The notes beneath the pieces are model-generated. The model did no database searches. It was not told the origin of the DNA and worked only from the letters and a program-made list of their open reading frames with translations. From positions 1 through 38,251 of the forward strand of contig JAFSLL010000074.1 of assembly GCA_017448455.1 (NCBI GenBank): DNA of 38,251 nt, written 5' to 3'. This document shows, in pieces, positions 1 through 8,472 of this stretch (position 1 is the stretch's first letter; the number at the start of each line of letters is the position of its first letter). The DNA is from Oscillospiraceae bacterium (GTDB lineage Bacteria; Bacillota; Clostridia; Oscillospirales; Oscillospiraceae). Both the position numbers and the translations under genes were made by a program.

Positions 1-38
1 AATGATCTTCGCGGTACGACGGCAAGCAGAATGATCAT
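1..38 (-). CDS. Start of a gene that runs off the left edge
   Basis: An ATG at position 38 on the minus strand overlaps the rnfB TGA by four bases (ATGA), the same translational coupling used elsewhere in this operon. Twelve codons are visible, reading MIILLAVVPRRS. The spacing of the PRR residues faintly recalls the start of Maf-type nucleotide pyrophosphatases (LASASPRR), but the serines of that motif are missing, so no function is assigned. The gene would be the seventh gene of the rnf operon if real. Confidence 0.35.
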   Translation of the reverse strand, partial: MIILLAVVPRRS

Positions 39-850
39 CTGTTCTGGTACTGCGGACCAAAATAAGAGATGATATGACGCGGGCAGATATCCGCGCAGTG
101 GCCGCACTGAATGCATTTACTTACATCCACCTGTGCGAGATTGTCTTTTACGACAATCGCGTCTGCGGGACACTCGCGCTGGCACTTCATACAGCCGATG
201 CAGCCGACCTGGCAGACCTTCATCACCTGGGCGCCTTTGTCCATGTTGCCGCAGGCAGGCATGATCTTCTGCTTTTCCGGAATCAGCTTGACAATGCTCT
301 TCGGGCAGGCGTCCACACAGGCGCCGCAGCCGACACAGTTCAGGCGGTCAACCTTCGCGACGCCATTTATAATATGCATCGCGTCAAACTGACAGGCTTT
401 GGCACAGTTGCCAAGGCCGATGCAGGCAAAGGTGCAGAGCTTGCTGCTTTTTCCTCCGAACAGCATCGCCGCGCGGCAGTCTTCCGGTCCGGTATAGTTG
501 AAACGGGCTTCCGCAAGGTCTTTGGAGCCGCTGCAGGGTACAAACGCAACCATTTTTTCCGCCGCATCGTTGCTGACACCCATGATCTCGGCAACTCTGG
601 CAGCAGTGGCTTCGCCCCCGGCGACACAGCGGTTGGTCGGCGCCTGGCCGGCAGCGACCGCAGCAGCATAACCGTCACAGCCGGGATAACCGCAGCCGCC
701 GCAGTTGGCACCTGCAAGACATTCCCGAATCTGCGCCTGCTTGGGGTCTACTTCCACATGGAAGATCTTGGATGCATATGCCAGGAGGGCACCAAACACG
801 CCTCCCAGCGCGCCCAGAACCAGGATGGCAAGGAGAATCGATTTGATCAT
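35..850 (-). CDS. rnfB: Rnf complex subunit B (iron-sulfur electron carrier)
   Basis: RnfB takes electrons from reduced ferredoxin and feeds them into the membrane-bound Rnf ferredoxin:NAD oxidoreductase. One N-terminal membrane helix (about residues 4-26) anchors it. It is followed by the conserved Fe-S domain with Cys 44, 50, 53, 58 and 75, and then by a run of CxxCxxCxxxCP ferredoxin motifs (for example CVGCGACVDACP, CIGCMKCQRECP and CIQCGHCADICP), as in the multi-cluster clostridial RnfB. Length (271 aa) is in the family range. It lies 18 bases downstream of rnfA, as in the clostridial order C-D-G-E-A-B, and its stop overlaps the ATG of a further gene. The assignment is firm. Confidence 0.96.
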   Translation of the reverse strand: MIKSILLAILVLGALGGVFGALLAYASKIFHVEVDPKQAQIRECLAGANCGGCGYPGCDGYAAAVAAGQAPTNRCVAGGEATAARVAEIMGVSNDAAEKMVAFVPCSGSKDLAEARFNYTGPEDCRAAMLFGGKSSKLCTFACIGLGNCAKACQFDAMHIINGVAKVDRLNCVGCGACVDACPKSIVKLIPEKQKIMPACGNMDKGAQVMKVCQVGCIGCMKCQRECPADAIVVKDNLAQVDVSKCIQCGHCADICPRHIISYFGPQYQNR

Positions 851-868
851 TTTTTCACATCCTCCTCA

Positions 869-1453
869 TCAGAAAATCTTCATGCCGCTGAAGCCCATGA
901 ACGCGAGAGCAACCAGCGCAGCTGAAACCAGGCAGATGGGGAAGCCTTCAAAATTCTCCGGGTAATCGGAAAACTGCGTACGTTCACGAACACTGGCAAA
1001 GAGGACGATCGCGAGCAGGAAGCCGATACCGCCGGTAATCCCGTAGACAACGGACTCGATGAAGTTGTAATTGTTCTGAACATTCAGCAGAACAACGCCG
1101 AGCACCGCGCAGTTCGTCGTAATGAGAGGCAGGTAAATACCAAGTGCTGAATAAAGGGAAGGAACCGACTTCTTCAGGAACATCTCAACCAGCTGAACCA
1201 ATGCAGCAATGACAAGGATAAAGGCGAGGGTTTCGAGGAAGGCCAGGTTCAGAGGGATCAGAATGTAGTGGTCAATCACCCAGCAGATGGCGGAAGCGAG
1301 CCCCATAACAAACACCACCGCGACGCCCATGCCGGCTGCCGTATCCACTTTGTTGGAGCAGCCGAGGAAGGGGCAGCAGCCAAGAAACTGCGAAAAGATG
1401 AAGTTGTTGATCAGGATCGCGCCAAGGGAAATAGAGAGAATATTCGCAAGCAT
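869..1453 (-). CDS. rnfA: Rnf complex subunit A (integral membrane)
   Basis: RnfA is an integral membrane subunit of the Rnf ion pump. It forms a pseudo-symmetric pair with RnfE, and the pair holds a [2Fe-2S] cluster in mid-membrane in solved Rnf/Nqr-type complexes. The 194-residue protein is almost entirely hydrophobic, with about six helices. The two conserved Cys segments are visible: QFLGCCPFLGCS near the N-terminus (two more Cys than the usual GICPFLGVS) and TTNCAVLG in the middle. Its start codon overlaps the rnfE stop by one base, so the two are translationally coupled. Confidence 0.96.
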   Translation of the reverse strand: MLANILSISLGAILINNFIFSQFLGCCPFLGCSNKVDTAAGMGVAVVFVMGLASAICWVIDHYILIPLNLAFLETLAFILVIAALVQLVEMFLKKSVPSLYSALGIYLPLITTNCAVLGVVLLNVQNNYNFIESVVYGITGGIGFLLAIVLFASVRERTQFSDYPENFEGFPICLVSAALVALAFMGFSGMKIF

Positions 1454-2163
1454 TATTCTTCAACCTCCTTCATGGCAGCGGCTTCTTTCTCCGCGCGTTC
1501 TTCCATTTTTTTCTTCTTCTCACCTTTTTTCAGGGCATACTGCATGATGCCGATCAAAAGGCCCAGTGTCAGGAAGCCGCCAAAGGGAAGGTTCATGATG
1601 GACGCGCCGTAGGTCTCCGGGAAGATCTGGATCCCGCCGCCTGTACCGTCCAGAGTAAAGCGGAAGCCGTTGGCAACATCAATCAGACCGCCGCCGAAAC
1701 GTCCGGAACCGACCAGTTCACGGAAGACACACATGATGATCAGCACGACCGTGTAGCCAAGGCCCTGGAAAATGCCATCGAAGAAAGAATCCTTGACCGT
1801 ATTCTTCTGGCAGAAGGCCTCCGCGCGGCCGATAATGATGCAGTTGACGACAATCAGCGGAATGAACACGCCGAGCGCCGCGCTCAGCGCGGGAATATAG
1901 GCCTGCAGGAGCAGATCGACGATGGTAACGAACCCGGCAATGACCACAACGAAAATAGCAAGACGGATTTCTTCGGGAATGATCTTCCGGATGGCGGCAA
2001 CCACAACGTTGCAGCAGGTCAGTATAATCAGAACGGAGAGGCCCATGCCGACACCGTTGAAAAGCGTCGTGGTGATGGCCATGGTCGCGCACATACCGAT
2101 CTGCTGAACCAGAACCGGGTTATTGGTGACCAGACCTTCTGTAAACTGTTTTTTCCGATTCAT
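1453..2163 (-). CDS. rnfE: Rnf complex subunit E (integral membrane)
   Basis: RnfE is the membrane partner of RnfA in the Rnf complex. The 236-residue product starts with the family signature NPVLVQQIGMCA, has about six membrane helices, and carries the second Cys segment VNCIIIGRAEAF expected to ligate the shared cluster. After the last helix it ends in a roughly 30-residue tail made almost only of Lys, Glu, Met and Ala (from KKGEKKKKMEE onward). That tail is longer than in many homologues and resembles tails on RnfC and RnfD here. It sits 12 bases after rnfG and overlaps rnfA by one base. Confidence 0.95.
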   Translation of the reverse strand: MNRKKQFTEGLVTNNPVLVQQIGMCATMAITTTLFNGVGMGLSVLIILTCCNVVVAAIRKIIPEEIRLAIFVVVIAGFVTIVDLLLQAYIPALSAALGVFIPLIVVNCIIIGRAEAFCQKNTVKDSFFDGIFQGLGYTVVLIIMCVFRELVGSGRFGGGLIDVANGFRFTLDGTGGGIQIFPETYGASIMNLPFGGFLTLGLLIGIMQYALKKGEKKKKMEERAEKEAAAMKEVEE

Positions 2164-2175
2164 TGAGAACCCTCC

Positions 2176-2724
2176 TTAACCCAGAGCCGCAACGCAGGCG
2201 ATCGAGGTTGCGGTCGCGTTGGTGACAGCTGTCGAGGTGATCGTGGCACCGGCCAGCGCATCGATGCTGCCGCCGGCTTTGGACAATGCAATGCTGCCAT
2301 CCTGGCCGACGAACTGTGCGCGGAATTTTACACCGGCATCGGAAGAACTCGCAGCAACGGCGCCAAGGCCGGAGGTTTCAGAATGTTCAATAATGGAGAT
2401 ACCGGTACAGGTGAGTTCCGGGCTGACGCCACAGGCCATGGTAATGCTGCCCTGAGCACCGGAGAAGGTCGACGTTACCACATAGCCGTTTCCGTCATTG
2501 GACTGCATGACACTGTCCACCGTGGGAAACGCAGCTTTGTCAAATTCAACTTCTGTATAGCCGGACTCGGATTTGAGAACTTCCGCAAAAGCTTCATATT
2601 CTTTTTGATGGGACAGATAGTCAATACGTTCCCATGTCAGCGCGTTCACAATGCCAAGGATTCCCGCGGTAATCGCACAGATCAGGAAAAGGACCACAGA
2701 GAGCTTTACAACCTTGTTATTCAT
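2176..2724 (-). CDS. rnfG: Rnf complex subunit G (covalent FMN protein)
   Basis: RnfG carries a covalently bound FMN on the outer face of the membrane and passes electrons within the Rnf complex. It has one N-terminal membrane helix (about residues 8-28) and an FMN-binding domain. The attachment motif near the C-terminus reads DALAGATITSTAV, with AGAT in place of the more common SGAT; the Thr is the residue expected to be modified by the flavin transferase ApbE. At 182 aa it is slightly short for the family. Its start overlaps the rnfD stop by four bases (ATGA). Confidence 0.95.
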   Translation of the reverse strand: MNNKVVKLSVVLFLICAITAGILGIVNALTWERIDYLSHQKEYEAFAEVLKSESGYTEVEFDKAAFPTVDSVMQSNDGNGYVVTSTFSGAQGSITMACGVSPELTCTGISIIEHSETSGLGAVAASSSDAGVKFRAQFVGQDGSIALSKAGGSIDALAGATITSTAVTNATATSIACVAALG

Positions 2725-3821
2725 TTCGATGCCCTCCTTGCCGCTTTTTCCGCTTCGGCTTTGAGCCGGGCAGCGTTCTCTTCCGCTTCTTCCGCAGCCG
2801 CGCTGGCTTTCTGTGCCTTTACAACAGCTTTCTGGGCAGCAATGTCTTCTTTGTTGACGCCGAACTGGTGACGGTGGAAGGCTTTGTCGATTGCCCAGGT
2901 GCAGAGGTTCATAATCAGAATCGCGTAAGTGGTACCTTCGGGGTAGCCGCCGAAGTAACGAATCAGAACCGTCAGCGCGCCGCAGCCAAAGCCGAAGAGC
3001 AGCTGTCCCTTCAACGTTACAGGGCTGGTCGCGTAGTCGGTCGCCATAAAGATCGCGCCAAAAACCACGCTGCCGGAGCAGATATTATAGAGCATCCAGT
3101 CAAAATTGCCATATCCCTGTCTGCCGAACAGCAGAGTCAGGATGGCAACCGTCCCGATAAAAGATACCGGAATACGCCAGCTGATGACCTTACGCCAGAG
3201 CAGGTAGGCGCCGCCCAGAAGAAGCGCAAGCACACTGATCTCACCGATGGAGCCGGGGATAAAGCCCAAGAACAGAGCTCTGATGCTGAAATACGAAGGC
3301 ATCGATCCGGAATAGAGACTGGCAAGGGGCGTCGCCATGGTCGTGGCGTCGAAGCGGCCGATCAGCGCGTTGGGAACCTGCCACTGCGCCATCAGCGTGG
3401 CATAGCTGGCAAGCAGAAAGGCACGGCTGGCAAGAGCGGGGTTCAGAAAGTTCTTACCGATTCCGCCGTAAAGCTGCTTTACCACCACGATCCCAAACAG
3501 GGTGCCGATTACCGGGATCCACCAGGGCGCGGAGGGCGGCAGTGTCAGGGCAAGGATCAAACCCGTTACGACTGCGGAAAGATCGCCGATCGCGGATTCT
3601 TTCTTCATCAGCCTGCGGTACAGCCATTCAAAGAAAACAGCGGAGCAAACAGAAACCGCAATCAGGACCAGGGTATGAAGCCCAAACTGCAGTACACCGA
3701 TCAGGGCAGCGGGGAACAGCGCGATGATCACATCGAGCATCAGGCTCCGGGTATCTGTCTTTGTGCGCACCTGGGGCTGGTAGGCTACGTCAAGGACAAT
3801 TCTTTCCTTTTTATCGCTCAT
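2721..3821 (-). CDS. rnfD: Rnf complex subunit D (membrane, covalent FMN)
   Basis: RnfD is a polytopic membrane subunit of the Rnf complex that carries a second covalent FMN. The N-terminal part and the eight to ten hydrophobic segments match the RnfD/NqrB family. The segment DATTMATPL matches the position of the flavinylation motif (Thr in (S/T)xAT). The last 50 or so residues, after FGVNKEDIAAQKAV, form an Ala/Lys/Glu-rich, probably helical tail that standard RnfD proteins lack. It overlaps rnfC upstream and rnfG downstream by four bases each. Confidence 0.95.
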   Translation of the reverse strand: MSDKKERIVLDVAYQPQVRTKTDTRSLMLDVIIALFPAALIGVLQFGLHTLVLIAVSVCSAVFFEWLYRRLMKKESAIGDLSAVVTGLILALTLPPSAPWWIPVIGTLFGIVVVKQLYGGIGKNFLNPALASRAFLLASYATLMAQWQVPNALIGRFDATTMATPLASLYSGSMPSYFSIRALFLGFIPGSIGEISVLALLLGGAYLLWRKVISWRIPVSFIGTVAILTLLFGRQGYGNFDWMLYNICSGSVVFGAIFMATDYATSPVTLKGQLLFGFGCGALTVLIRYFGGYPEGTTYAILIMNLCTWAIDKAFHRHQFGVNKEDIAAQKAVVKAQKASAAAEEAEENAARLKAEAEKAARRASK

Positions 3822-5170
3822 TTCGCAGCCTCCTTCGCGGCGCGGGCCTCCGCCTCCGCCTTTTCTTTCGCGGCCTTGGCCTGGAACATCAGCTTAGCCG
3901 TTTTAAACGCATGTGTCAGCGGCATGCGCGCGGGACAGTTGTAAGCGCAGCTGCCACATTCAAAGCAGTCCATGACATGATACTTTTCCAGATTGGCAAA
4001 GTCGCGTTTGCTGTAATACATGTACATGAAGACCGGTTCCAGATTCATGGGACAGACCGTGATGCATTTGCCGCAGCGGATGCACTGCGGGTCGTCCACG
4101 TGACGGTCTTCCTCTTCGGTAAAGAACAGAACGCCGGAGGTGCCCTTGATGGTCGGCGCCTCAAAGCTGGTGGCGCAGATGCCCATCATCGGTCCGCCGA
4201 GAACAATCTTTCGCGGAGTCTTTACAAAGCCGCCACATTCCTCCGCAAGGTAACCAAAGGGCGTTCCGACACGGGTCAGCGCGTTTCTGGTCCCACCGAG
4301 CGCGCTGCCGGCGACGGTTACGATACGCTCAATGCAGGGCTTGCCTTCATAGCAGGCCTGATAAATCGAATAGCAGGTACGGGTGCTGACCACCGTGGCA
4401 CCGACCCCTGCAGGCAGTCCACCCGGTTTGACCTCACGGCCGGTAACAGCCTTGATCTGCATTTTCTCGCCGCCCTGCGGGTACTTGACCGCTTCGGGAA
4501 CGATCTCAATCCCATAGTTCTCCGGGTGCAGAGAATTGAGCAGGTCAATGGCATCCTGCTTATTGACCTCGATGCCGTAATAGGCCTTCTCAAGACGGCT
4601 GGCAATGCGGACAAGCTCAATCCCTTTCAGAAGCTGCTCCGGATAATTCAGCATAGTCAGATGGTCACCGTTCAGATACGGCTCGCACTCCGCTCCGTTG
4701 ATGACAAGCTTGTCAACCTTGCCCAAACCGCTGCGCACCTTGAACGCCGTCGGGAACATAGCGCCGCCCATACCGACAATGCCGGCTTCCCGCATGCGGG
4801 TAAGAATCGCTTCCGGATCCTTCAGCTGCTCTTCTGTCAGCGGGGCAAGATCTTCACAGGGGGTATCCTGATAGTCATTCTCAATGACGACGGACATAAT
4901 CATATCCCCAAGGGGATGCGGACGAGGTTCCACCGCAAGGACCTTGCCGGATACGGACGCGTGAACCGGTGCCGAGACCGGAGCAGGGCTCTCTCCGATT
5001 TTCTGACCCAGCTTCACATAGTCCCCTTTTGCCACCAGGGGCTTGCAGGGCGCGCCAATGTGCTGAATCATCGGTATAATCACCTGTGGCGGGGGTGTCA
5101 CTACAGAAATCGGTATTTCAGGCGCTTTCATGTAGTTGGGATGAACACCGCCCTTAAACGTACGGGACAT
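3818..5170 (-). CDS. rnfC: Rnf complex subunit C (NADH/FMN and Fe-S subunit)
   Basis: RnfC is the peripheral cytoplasmic subunit where NAD is reduced. It has the N-terminal RnfC domain, the flavin/NADH-binding region with GAMFPTAFKV, an SLBB-type segment, and two C-terminal [4Fe-4S] motifs, CIRCGKCITVCP and CFECGSCAYNCP (roughly residues 360-415). It ends in an Ala/Lys/Glu-rich tail of about 25 residues. An upstream in-frame GTG at 5179 overlaps the GAGGTG ribosome binding site, so the ATG at 5170, six bases downstream of that site, is preferred (450 aa). It is the first gene of the rnf operon. Confidence 0.95.
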   Translation of the reverse strand: MSRTFKGGVHPNYMKAPEIPISVVTPPPQVIIPMIQHIGAPCKPLVAKGDYVKLGQKIGESPAPVSAPVHASVSGKVLAVEPRPHPLGDMIMSVVIENDYQDTPCEDLAPLTEEQLKDPEAILTRMREAGIVGMGGAMFPTAFKVRSGLGKVDKLVINGAECEPYLNGDHLTMLNYPEQLLKGIELVRIASRLEKAYYGIEVNKQDAIDLLNSLHPENYGIEIVPEAVKYPQGGEKMQIKAVTGREVKPGGLPAGVGATVVSTRTCYSIYQACYEGKPCIERIVTVAGSALGGTRNALTRVGTPFGYLAEECGGFVKTPRKIVLGGPMMGICATSFEAPTIKGTSGVLFFTEEEDRHVDDPQCIRCGKCITVCPMNLEPVFMYMYYSKRDFANLEKYHVMDCFECGSCAYNCPARMPLTHAFKTAKLMFQAKAAKEKAEAEARAAKEAAK

Positions 5171-5219
5171 AAGCTTCACCTCATATGTTTCTTAGTTTCC
5201 CAAAAAAATTATTCAAAGT

Positions 5220-5249
5220 ATTCTATCATAAAAGAATCCTTGATGTCCA
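5220..5249 (-). promoter_or_regulatory. Candidate rnf operon promoter
   Basis: On the minus strand, TGGACA (5249-5244), an 18-base spacer and TAGAAT (5225-5220) lie about 45 bases upstream of the rnfC start. The match to the sigma-A consensus is moderate. Confidence 0.55.
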
Positions 5250-5256
5250 TAGCGTT

Positions 5257-5272
5257 TTGGCAGTTTTGCCAA
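5257..5272. promoter_or_regulatory. Perfect palindrome upstream of rnf (candidate operator)
   Basis: TTGGCA-N4-TGCCAA is a perfect 6+4+6 dyad just upstream of the proposed rnf -35 box. It is followed at 5271-5288 by AAGTTTA-N4-TTAACAA, one exact half of the Firmicute Rex consensus (TTGTTAA-N4-TTAACAA) with a degenerate second half. These are candidate redox or regulator sites. The protein that binds is not known from the sequence. Confidence 0.45.
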
Positions 5273-5451
5273 GTTTAGTTCTTAACAATCGCAGGATATT
5301 CCTTGTTTTTGTGCATTTTTGGCATAAGTGTCTGAATTTTCGGCGATGGATGCCCATAAGAAAATGTGGCTGATTTGTTCTGTTCCCGGTCAGGCCCAAA
5401 GAAAGCATGGAACGGAAGCTTCCCTTCGTTTCCCACGTCGGGCACCCCGTT

Positions 5452-6168
5452 TCATATTCTCTTGTAGATCTGCCTGTATTCCGGCGTCTCAGAGCCCGTC
5501 TCCGTTGTCAGAATCAGCGGAGGCATCAGCTCCAATCCCGGTTTTCCGTCTCTGCGTGCTTCCGTCAGGACCAGCGAAGCGCGCGCATTCAGGCGATGAT
5601 GCACAAAACGAAGGCGCTTCGGCTCCAGTTTCGCGTCTGACAGCACCCGCAGCAGCTCGGCCATCCGATCCGGACGACTGCAGAGAAAGAACCTGCCTCC
5701 GCTGCGGCACAGGCGGGAAGCGGTGCGGCAAACCTCCTCCAGACTGCATGTTCGCTCTTCACGTGCGGCGGCACGGTCCTGATCAGTGGCAGAAACACCG
5801 GAGCCTTTTTCAAAATAAGGCGGGTTGCAGATCACGAAATCGCAGCTTCCCGCACGAATCGGGAGATCCCTGCCGCAGAAATCAACGCAGAGTGCCGCGG
5901 CGCGATCTTTTAGTCCATTCAGACGGAAATTCTCCTCTGCCAGTTCAACCGCCTGCCGGTTCAGTTCCATTCCCGCCATCCGTAAAGAAGGATTCTGCCA
6001 GAGCAGAATCAACATCAGTACGCCGGAAGCGCACCCGAGATCCGATCCGAATCCCGTTGCGTACGGCTGCGCGAAATCCGCCAGCAGGACGCTGTCTCCC
6101 GTCAGTCTGGCGTGTTCCGTCTGCAGGAACAGCGGTCCGTTTTCCCATAGCTGCATTGATTCCGTCAT
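5452..6168 (-). CDS. tRNA1(Val) adenine-37-N6-type methyltransferase
   Basis: This is a SAM-dependent N6-adenine methyltransferase of the TrmN6/YfiC family, which modifies A37 of tRNA-Val in characterised members. A Rossmann fold shows the SAM motif DLGCASGVLMLIL (usually DLGTGSGxIpLLL), an acidic residue after strand two (GMELN) and the catalytic NPPY motif in DFVICNPPYF, which is diagnostic for N6-adenine methylation. The ATG at 6168 has an AGGAGA site at proper spacing; longer in-frame extensions run back into the upstream terminator and are rejected. Length is about 238 aa, normal for the family. The exact substrate is inferred. Confidence 0.85.
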   Translation of the reverse strand: MTESMQLWENGPLFLQTEHARLTGDSVLLADFAQPYATGFGSDLGCASGVLMLILLWQNPSLRMAGMELNRQAVELAEENFRLNGLKDRAAALCVDFCGRDLPIRAGSCDFVICNPPYFEKGSGVSATDQDRAAAREERTCSLEEVCRTASRLCRSGGRFFLCSRPDRMAELLRVLSDAKLEPKRLRFVHHRLNARASLVLTEARRDGKPGLELMPPLILTTETGSETPEYRQIYKRI

Positions 6169-6201
6169 GTTTTCTCTCTCCTGAACCATAAAAATAGAAA
6201 A

Positions 6202-6229
6202 ACCACCCACCCGTTTCGGGGTGGATGGT
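6202..6229 (-). terminator. Rho-independent terminator after the ferredoxin gene
   Basis: A minus-strand stem of about ten pairs (CCATCCACCC against GGGTGGGTGG, one mismatch) is followed directly by TTTTTC. It separates the ferredoxin transcript from the methyltransferase gene downstream. Confidence 0.85.
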
Positions 6230-6245
6230 ACTTCACAAAGCTGAA

Positions 6246-6416
6246 TTATTCGGCTACGATCGCTTCTGCCGGGCACTGAGCAGCGCAGGCGCCACACTCC
6301 AGGCACTTCTCCGGGTCGATCTCATAATGCAGCTCGCCCATGTCGATCGCTTCTGCCGGGCACTGAGCTGCGCAGGAACCGCAGGACAGGCACTCATCGG
6401 TAATAACAAACGCCAT
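6246..6416 (-). CDS. Clostridial-type 2[4Fe-4S] ferredoxin
   Basis: This is a 56-residue soluble electron carrier with two CxxCxxCxxxCP motifs (CLSCGSCAAQCP and CLECGACAAQCP), the classic low-potential ferredoxin of clostridia and the likely electron donor or acceptor for the Rnf complex. The start at 6416 (MAFVITDEC) has a GGAGG site eight bases upstream; an in-frame ATG further upstream overlaps that site. The two halves are very alike at DNA level: a 25-base stretch is identical at 6257-6281 and 6344-6368, and both copies encode CAAQCPAEAI. It has its own promoter and terminator. Confidence 0.95.
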   Translation of the reverse strand: MAFVITDECLSCGSCAAQCPAEAIDMGELHYEIDPEKCLECGACAAQCPAEAIVAE

Positions 6417-6449
6417 TTTAAAATCCTCCATCATCAGAATTCAGATTGA

Positions 6450-6475
6450 CGGGCAGCCAGGCTCATGTCTGCCCG
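6450..6475 (-). other. Hairpin in the ferredoxin 5' leader
   Basis: CGGGCAG and CTGCCCG pair around a 12-base loop in the transcribed leader, with no T-run after it. It may stabilise the ferredoxin mRNA; no function is shown. Confidence 0.4.
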
Positions 6476-6496
6476 CCGCATTTCTCTGTTGACTGT

Positions 6497-6524
6497 ATTG
6501 TAGCACACATGCCGGAAAATGCAA
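6497..6524 (-). promoter_or_regulatory. Ferredoxin gene promoter
   Basis: TTGCAT (6524-6519), a 16-base spacer and TACAAT (6502-6497) on the minus strand lie about 80 bases upstream of the ferredoxin start. Confidence 0.6.
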
Positions 6525-6692
6525 TAGCTATTTTCTTAAACTCCGTATTTTTTTTTCAAAAAAGCCGGTAGTTTGATTAATCTAACGCCTTTTTCGTCAC
6601 TTTTTTCTCGTTTTAATTCCTACTGTTCCGATAGAAGATTCTTTGATTTATGCAGCATATGTTATTCCTTATCAATTTTTTCTGAAATTAGC

Positions 6693-6721
6693 TTGACATT
6701 CTACTGAAGGAAGCATAGAAT
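6693..6721 (+). promoter_or_regulatory. rny promoter
   Basis: TTGACA, a 17-base spacer and TAGAAT form a near-consensus sigma-A promoter. The leader to the rny start is about 150 bases and contains a small hairpin (GGTTCG-N8-CGAACC, 6782-6801). Nothing else is recognisable between 6530 and 6690 apart from AT-rich DNA. Confidence 0.75.
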
Positions 6722-6880
6722 TAATTGGATTGTATTTAGAGGCCATGGGGAGGCCATATAAATCACTCTTCAATCATCCGCGGTTCGAATTCAAACGAAC
6801 CCGTTTCAGTGATCACATAACCGCATATGCTTGTGAACCCACGCAAAATTCTTAAAAGAATGGAGGTGTGTTTACGACCA

Positions 6881-8422
6881 ATGCCAACTTTTTTATGGAT
6901 TATTATTCTTCTTGTTTTGGCTGCAGCCGGATTCGCCGGCGGCACCGTATATCGGAAAAAAGTCGCCGAGCGTGAAATATCCAGCGCCGAAGATGAGGCC
7001 AAGCGGATTATCAATGATGCAATTAAAAGTGCCGAGAGCAAAAAGAGAGAAGCTCTTGTAGAGGCAAAGGAAGAAATACACAAAAGTCGCTCAGAGTTTG
7101 AGCGCGAGGAAAAAATGCGCCGTTCCGAAGTTCAGAAACAGGAACGCCGCCTACAGCAGAAAGAAGAAACTCTGGATCGGAAGACTGACGCCCTGGAAAA
7201 AAAGACCGAGACTCTTAATTCCAAAATTGCGGCTGTCGAAGCGCAGCAGGCTGAAGTCGCTCTGATCAAAAAGAGCCAGCTGGAAATGCTGGAGAAGATT
7301 TCCGGCTTCACAGTGGAAGAAGCCAAAGCTTACCTGATTGCCAACATCAAGGATGATGTAACGCATGAAATGGCCATGAAGGTCAAAGAGGTGGAGGCCC
7401 AGTACCGGGAAGAGGCCGATGCCAAAGCCCGTGAGATCATCACAACAGCCATTCAGCGCTGTGCCGCCGACCACACCAGTGAGGTCACTGTATCCGTCGT
7501 CCCCCTCCCCAACGACGAGATGAAGGGCCGGATCATCGGCCGTGAAGGCCGGAACATCCGGAGCATTGAAACCCTCACCGGCTGTGATCTGATTATTGAT
7601 GACACACCGGAAGCCATTACGGTTTCCAGCTTTGACCCGGTTCGCCGCGAGGTCGCCCGGCTGGCACTGGAAAAGCTCATTCAGGACGGACGGATTCACC
7701 CGGCCAGAATCGAAGAGATGGTTGCCAAAGCCCAGAAGGAAGTCAACGCGACCATCAAGGCCGAAGGTGAACGTGCCATTTTTGAAACCAACATCCACGG
7801 GATTCATCCGGAGTTGGTCCGGCTGCTCGGTCGGATGCGTTACCGCACCAGCTATGGCCAGAATGTTCTGAACCACTCCATCGAAGTGTCTCATATTGCA
7901 GGATTGCTGGCATCGGAACTCGGTGTGGATGTCATGACCGCCAAGCGCGCCGGACTCCTCCACGACATCGGCAAGGCCATCGACCACGAAGTGGAAGGCA
8001 GCCATGTTTCCATCGGTGTCGATCTCGCCCGCAAGTATCACGAGTCTGACGCTGTCATCCATGCCATTGAGGCACACCACAACGATGTGGAGCCGCACAC
8101 CGCTGTCGCCTGTCTGGTTCAGGCCGCAGATGCGATTTCCGCCTCCCGTCCCGGTGCCCGTCGTGAGAACATTGAAAACTATGTCAAACGACTGGAGAAG
8201 CTGGAAGAAGTCTCCAAAAGCTTCCCGGGTATCGCAAGCTCCTACGCGATTCAGGCCGGCCGGGAAATCCGCATCATGGTCAAGCCGGAAGCGGTTTCTG
8301 AAGATCAGATGGTTCTGCTCGCGCGTGACATCGCCAAGAAAATCGAGGATGAGCTTACCTATCCCGGACAGATCAAAGTCCACGTCCTGCGTGAAACCAA
8401 AGTGGTTGATTACGCGAAATAA
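6881..8422 (+). CDS. rny: Ribonuclease Y
   Basis: RNase Y is a membrane-anchored endoribonuclease that starts mRNA decay in Firmicutes. The 513-aa product has an N-terminal membrane helix ([15 protein letters not shown]), a long charged coiled coil (about residues 30-190), a KH RNA-binding domain with [13 protein letters not shown], and an HD domain with the metal-binding HDIGKA motif. The ATG at 6881 is chosen because the membrane helix should begin almost at the N-terminus and a GGAGGTG site lies 12 bases upstream. It is a single-gene unit with its own promoter and a bidirectional terminator. Confidence 0.97.
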   Translation: MPTFLWIIILLVLAAAGFAGGTVYRKKVAEREISSAEDEAKRIINDAIKSAESKKREALVEAKEEIHKSRSEFEREEKMRRSEVQKQERRLQQKEETLDRKTDALEKKTETLNSKIAAVEAQQAEVALIKKSQLEMLEKISGFTVEEAKAYLIANIKDDVTHEMAMKVKEVEAQYREEADAKAREIITTAIQRCAADHTSEVTVSVVPLPNDEMKGRIIGREGRNIRSIETLTGCDLIIDDTPEAITVSSFDPVRREVARLALEKLIQDGRIHPARIEEMVAKAQKEVNATIKAEGERAIFETNIHGIHPELVRLLGRMRYRTSYGQNVLNHSIEVSHIAGLLASELGVDVMTAKRAGLLHDIGKAIDHEVEGSHVSIGVDLARKYHESDAVIHAIEAHHNDVEPHTAVACLVQAADAISASRPGARRENIENYVKRLEKLEEVSKSFPGIASSYAIQAGREIRIMVKPEAVSEDQMVLLARDIAKKIEDELTYPGQIKVHVLRETKVVDYAK

Positions 8423-8438
8423 AAACTGTACGATGAAA

Positions 8439-8471
8439 AAGAATGCCTCTGCCGGAAGCAGAAGCATTCTT
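8439..8471. terminator. Bidirectional terminator between rny and the GNAT gene
   Basis: A 14-pair stem (AAGAATGC...GCATTCTT, one mismatch) around a CGGAA loop has T-runs on both strands. It serves rny on the plus strand and the pncB-GNAT operon on the minus strand. Confidence 0.9.
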
Positions 8472-8472
8472 T

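Noticed and set aside
3761-5278. Plus-strand frame of about 500 codons opposite rnfC
   Set aside because: rnfC on the minus strand has clear Fe-S and flavin motifs; the antisense frame has none and no start signals.
6782-6801. tRNA-like T-arm (GGTTCGAATTC) in the rny leader
   Set aside because: No acceptor, D or anticodon arm surrounds it; it is only a small hairpin.
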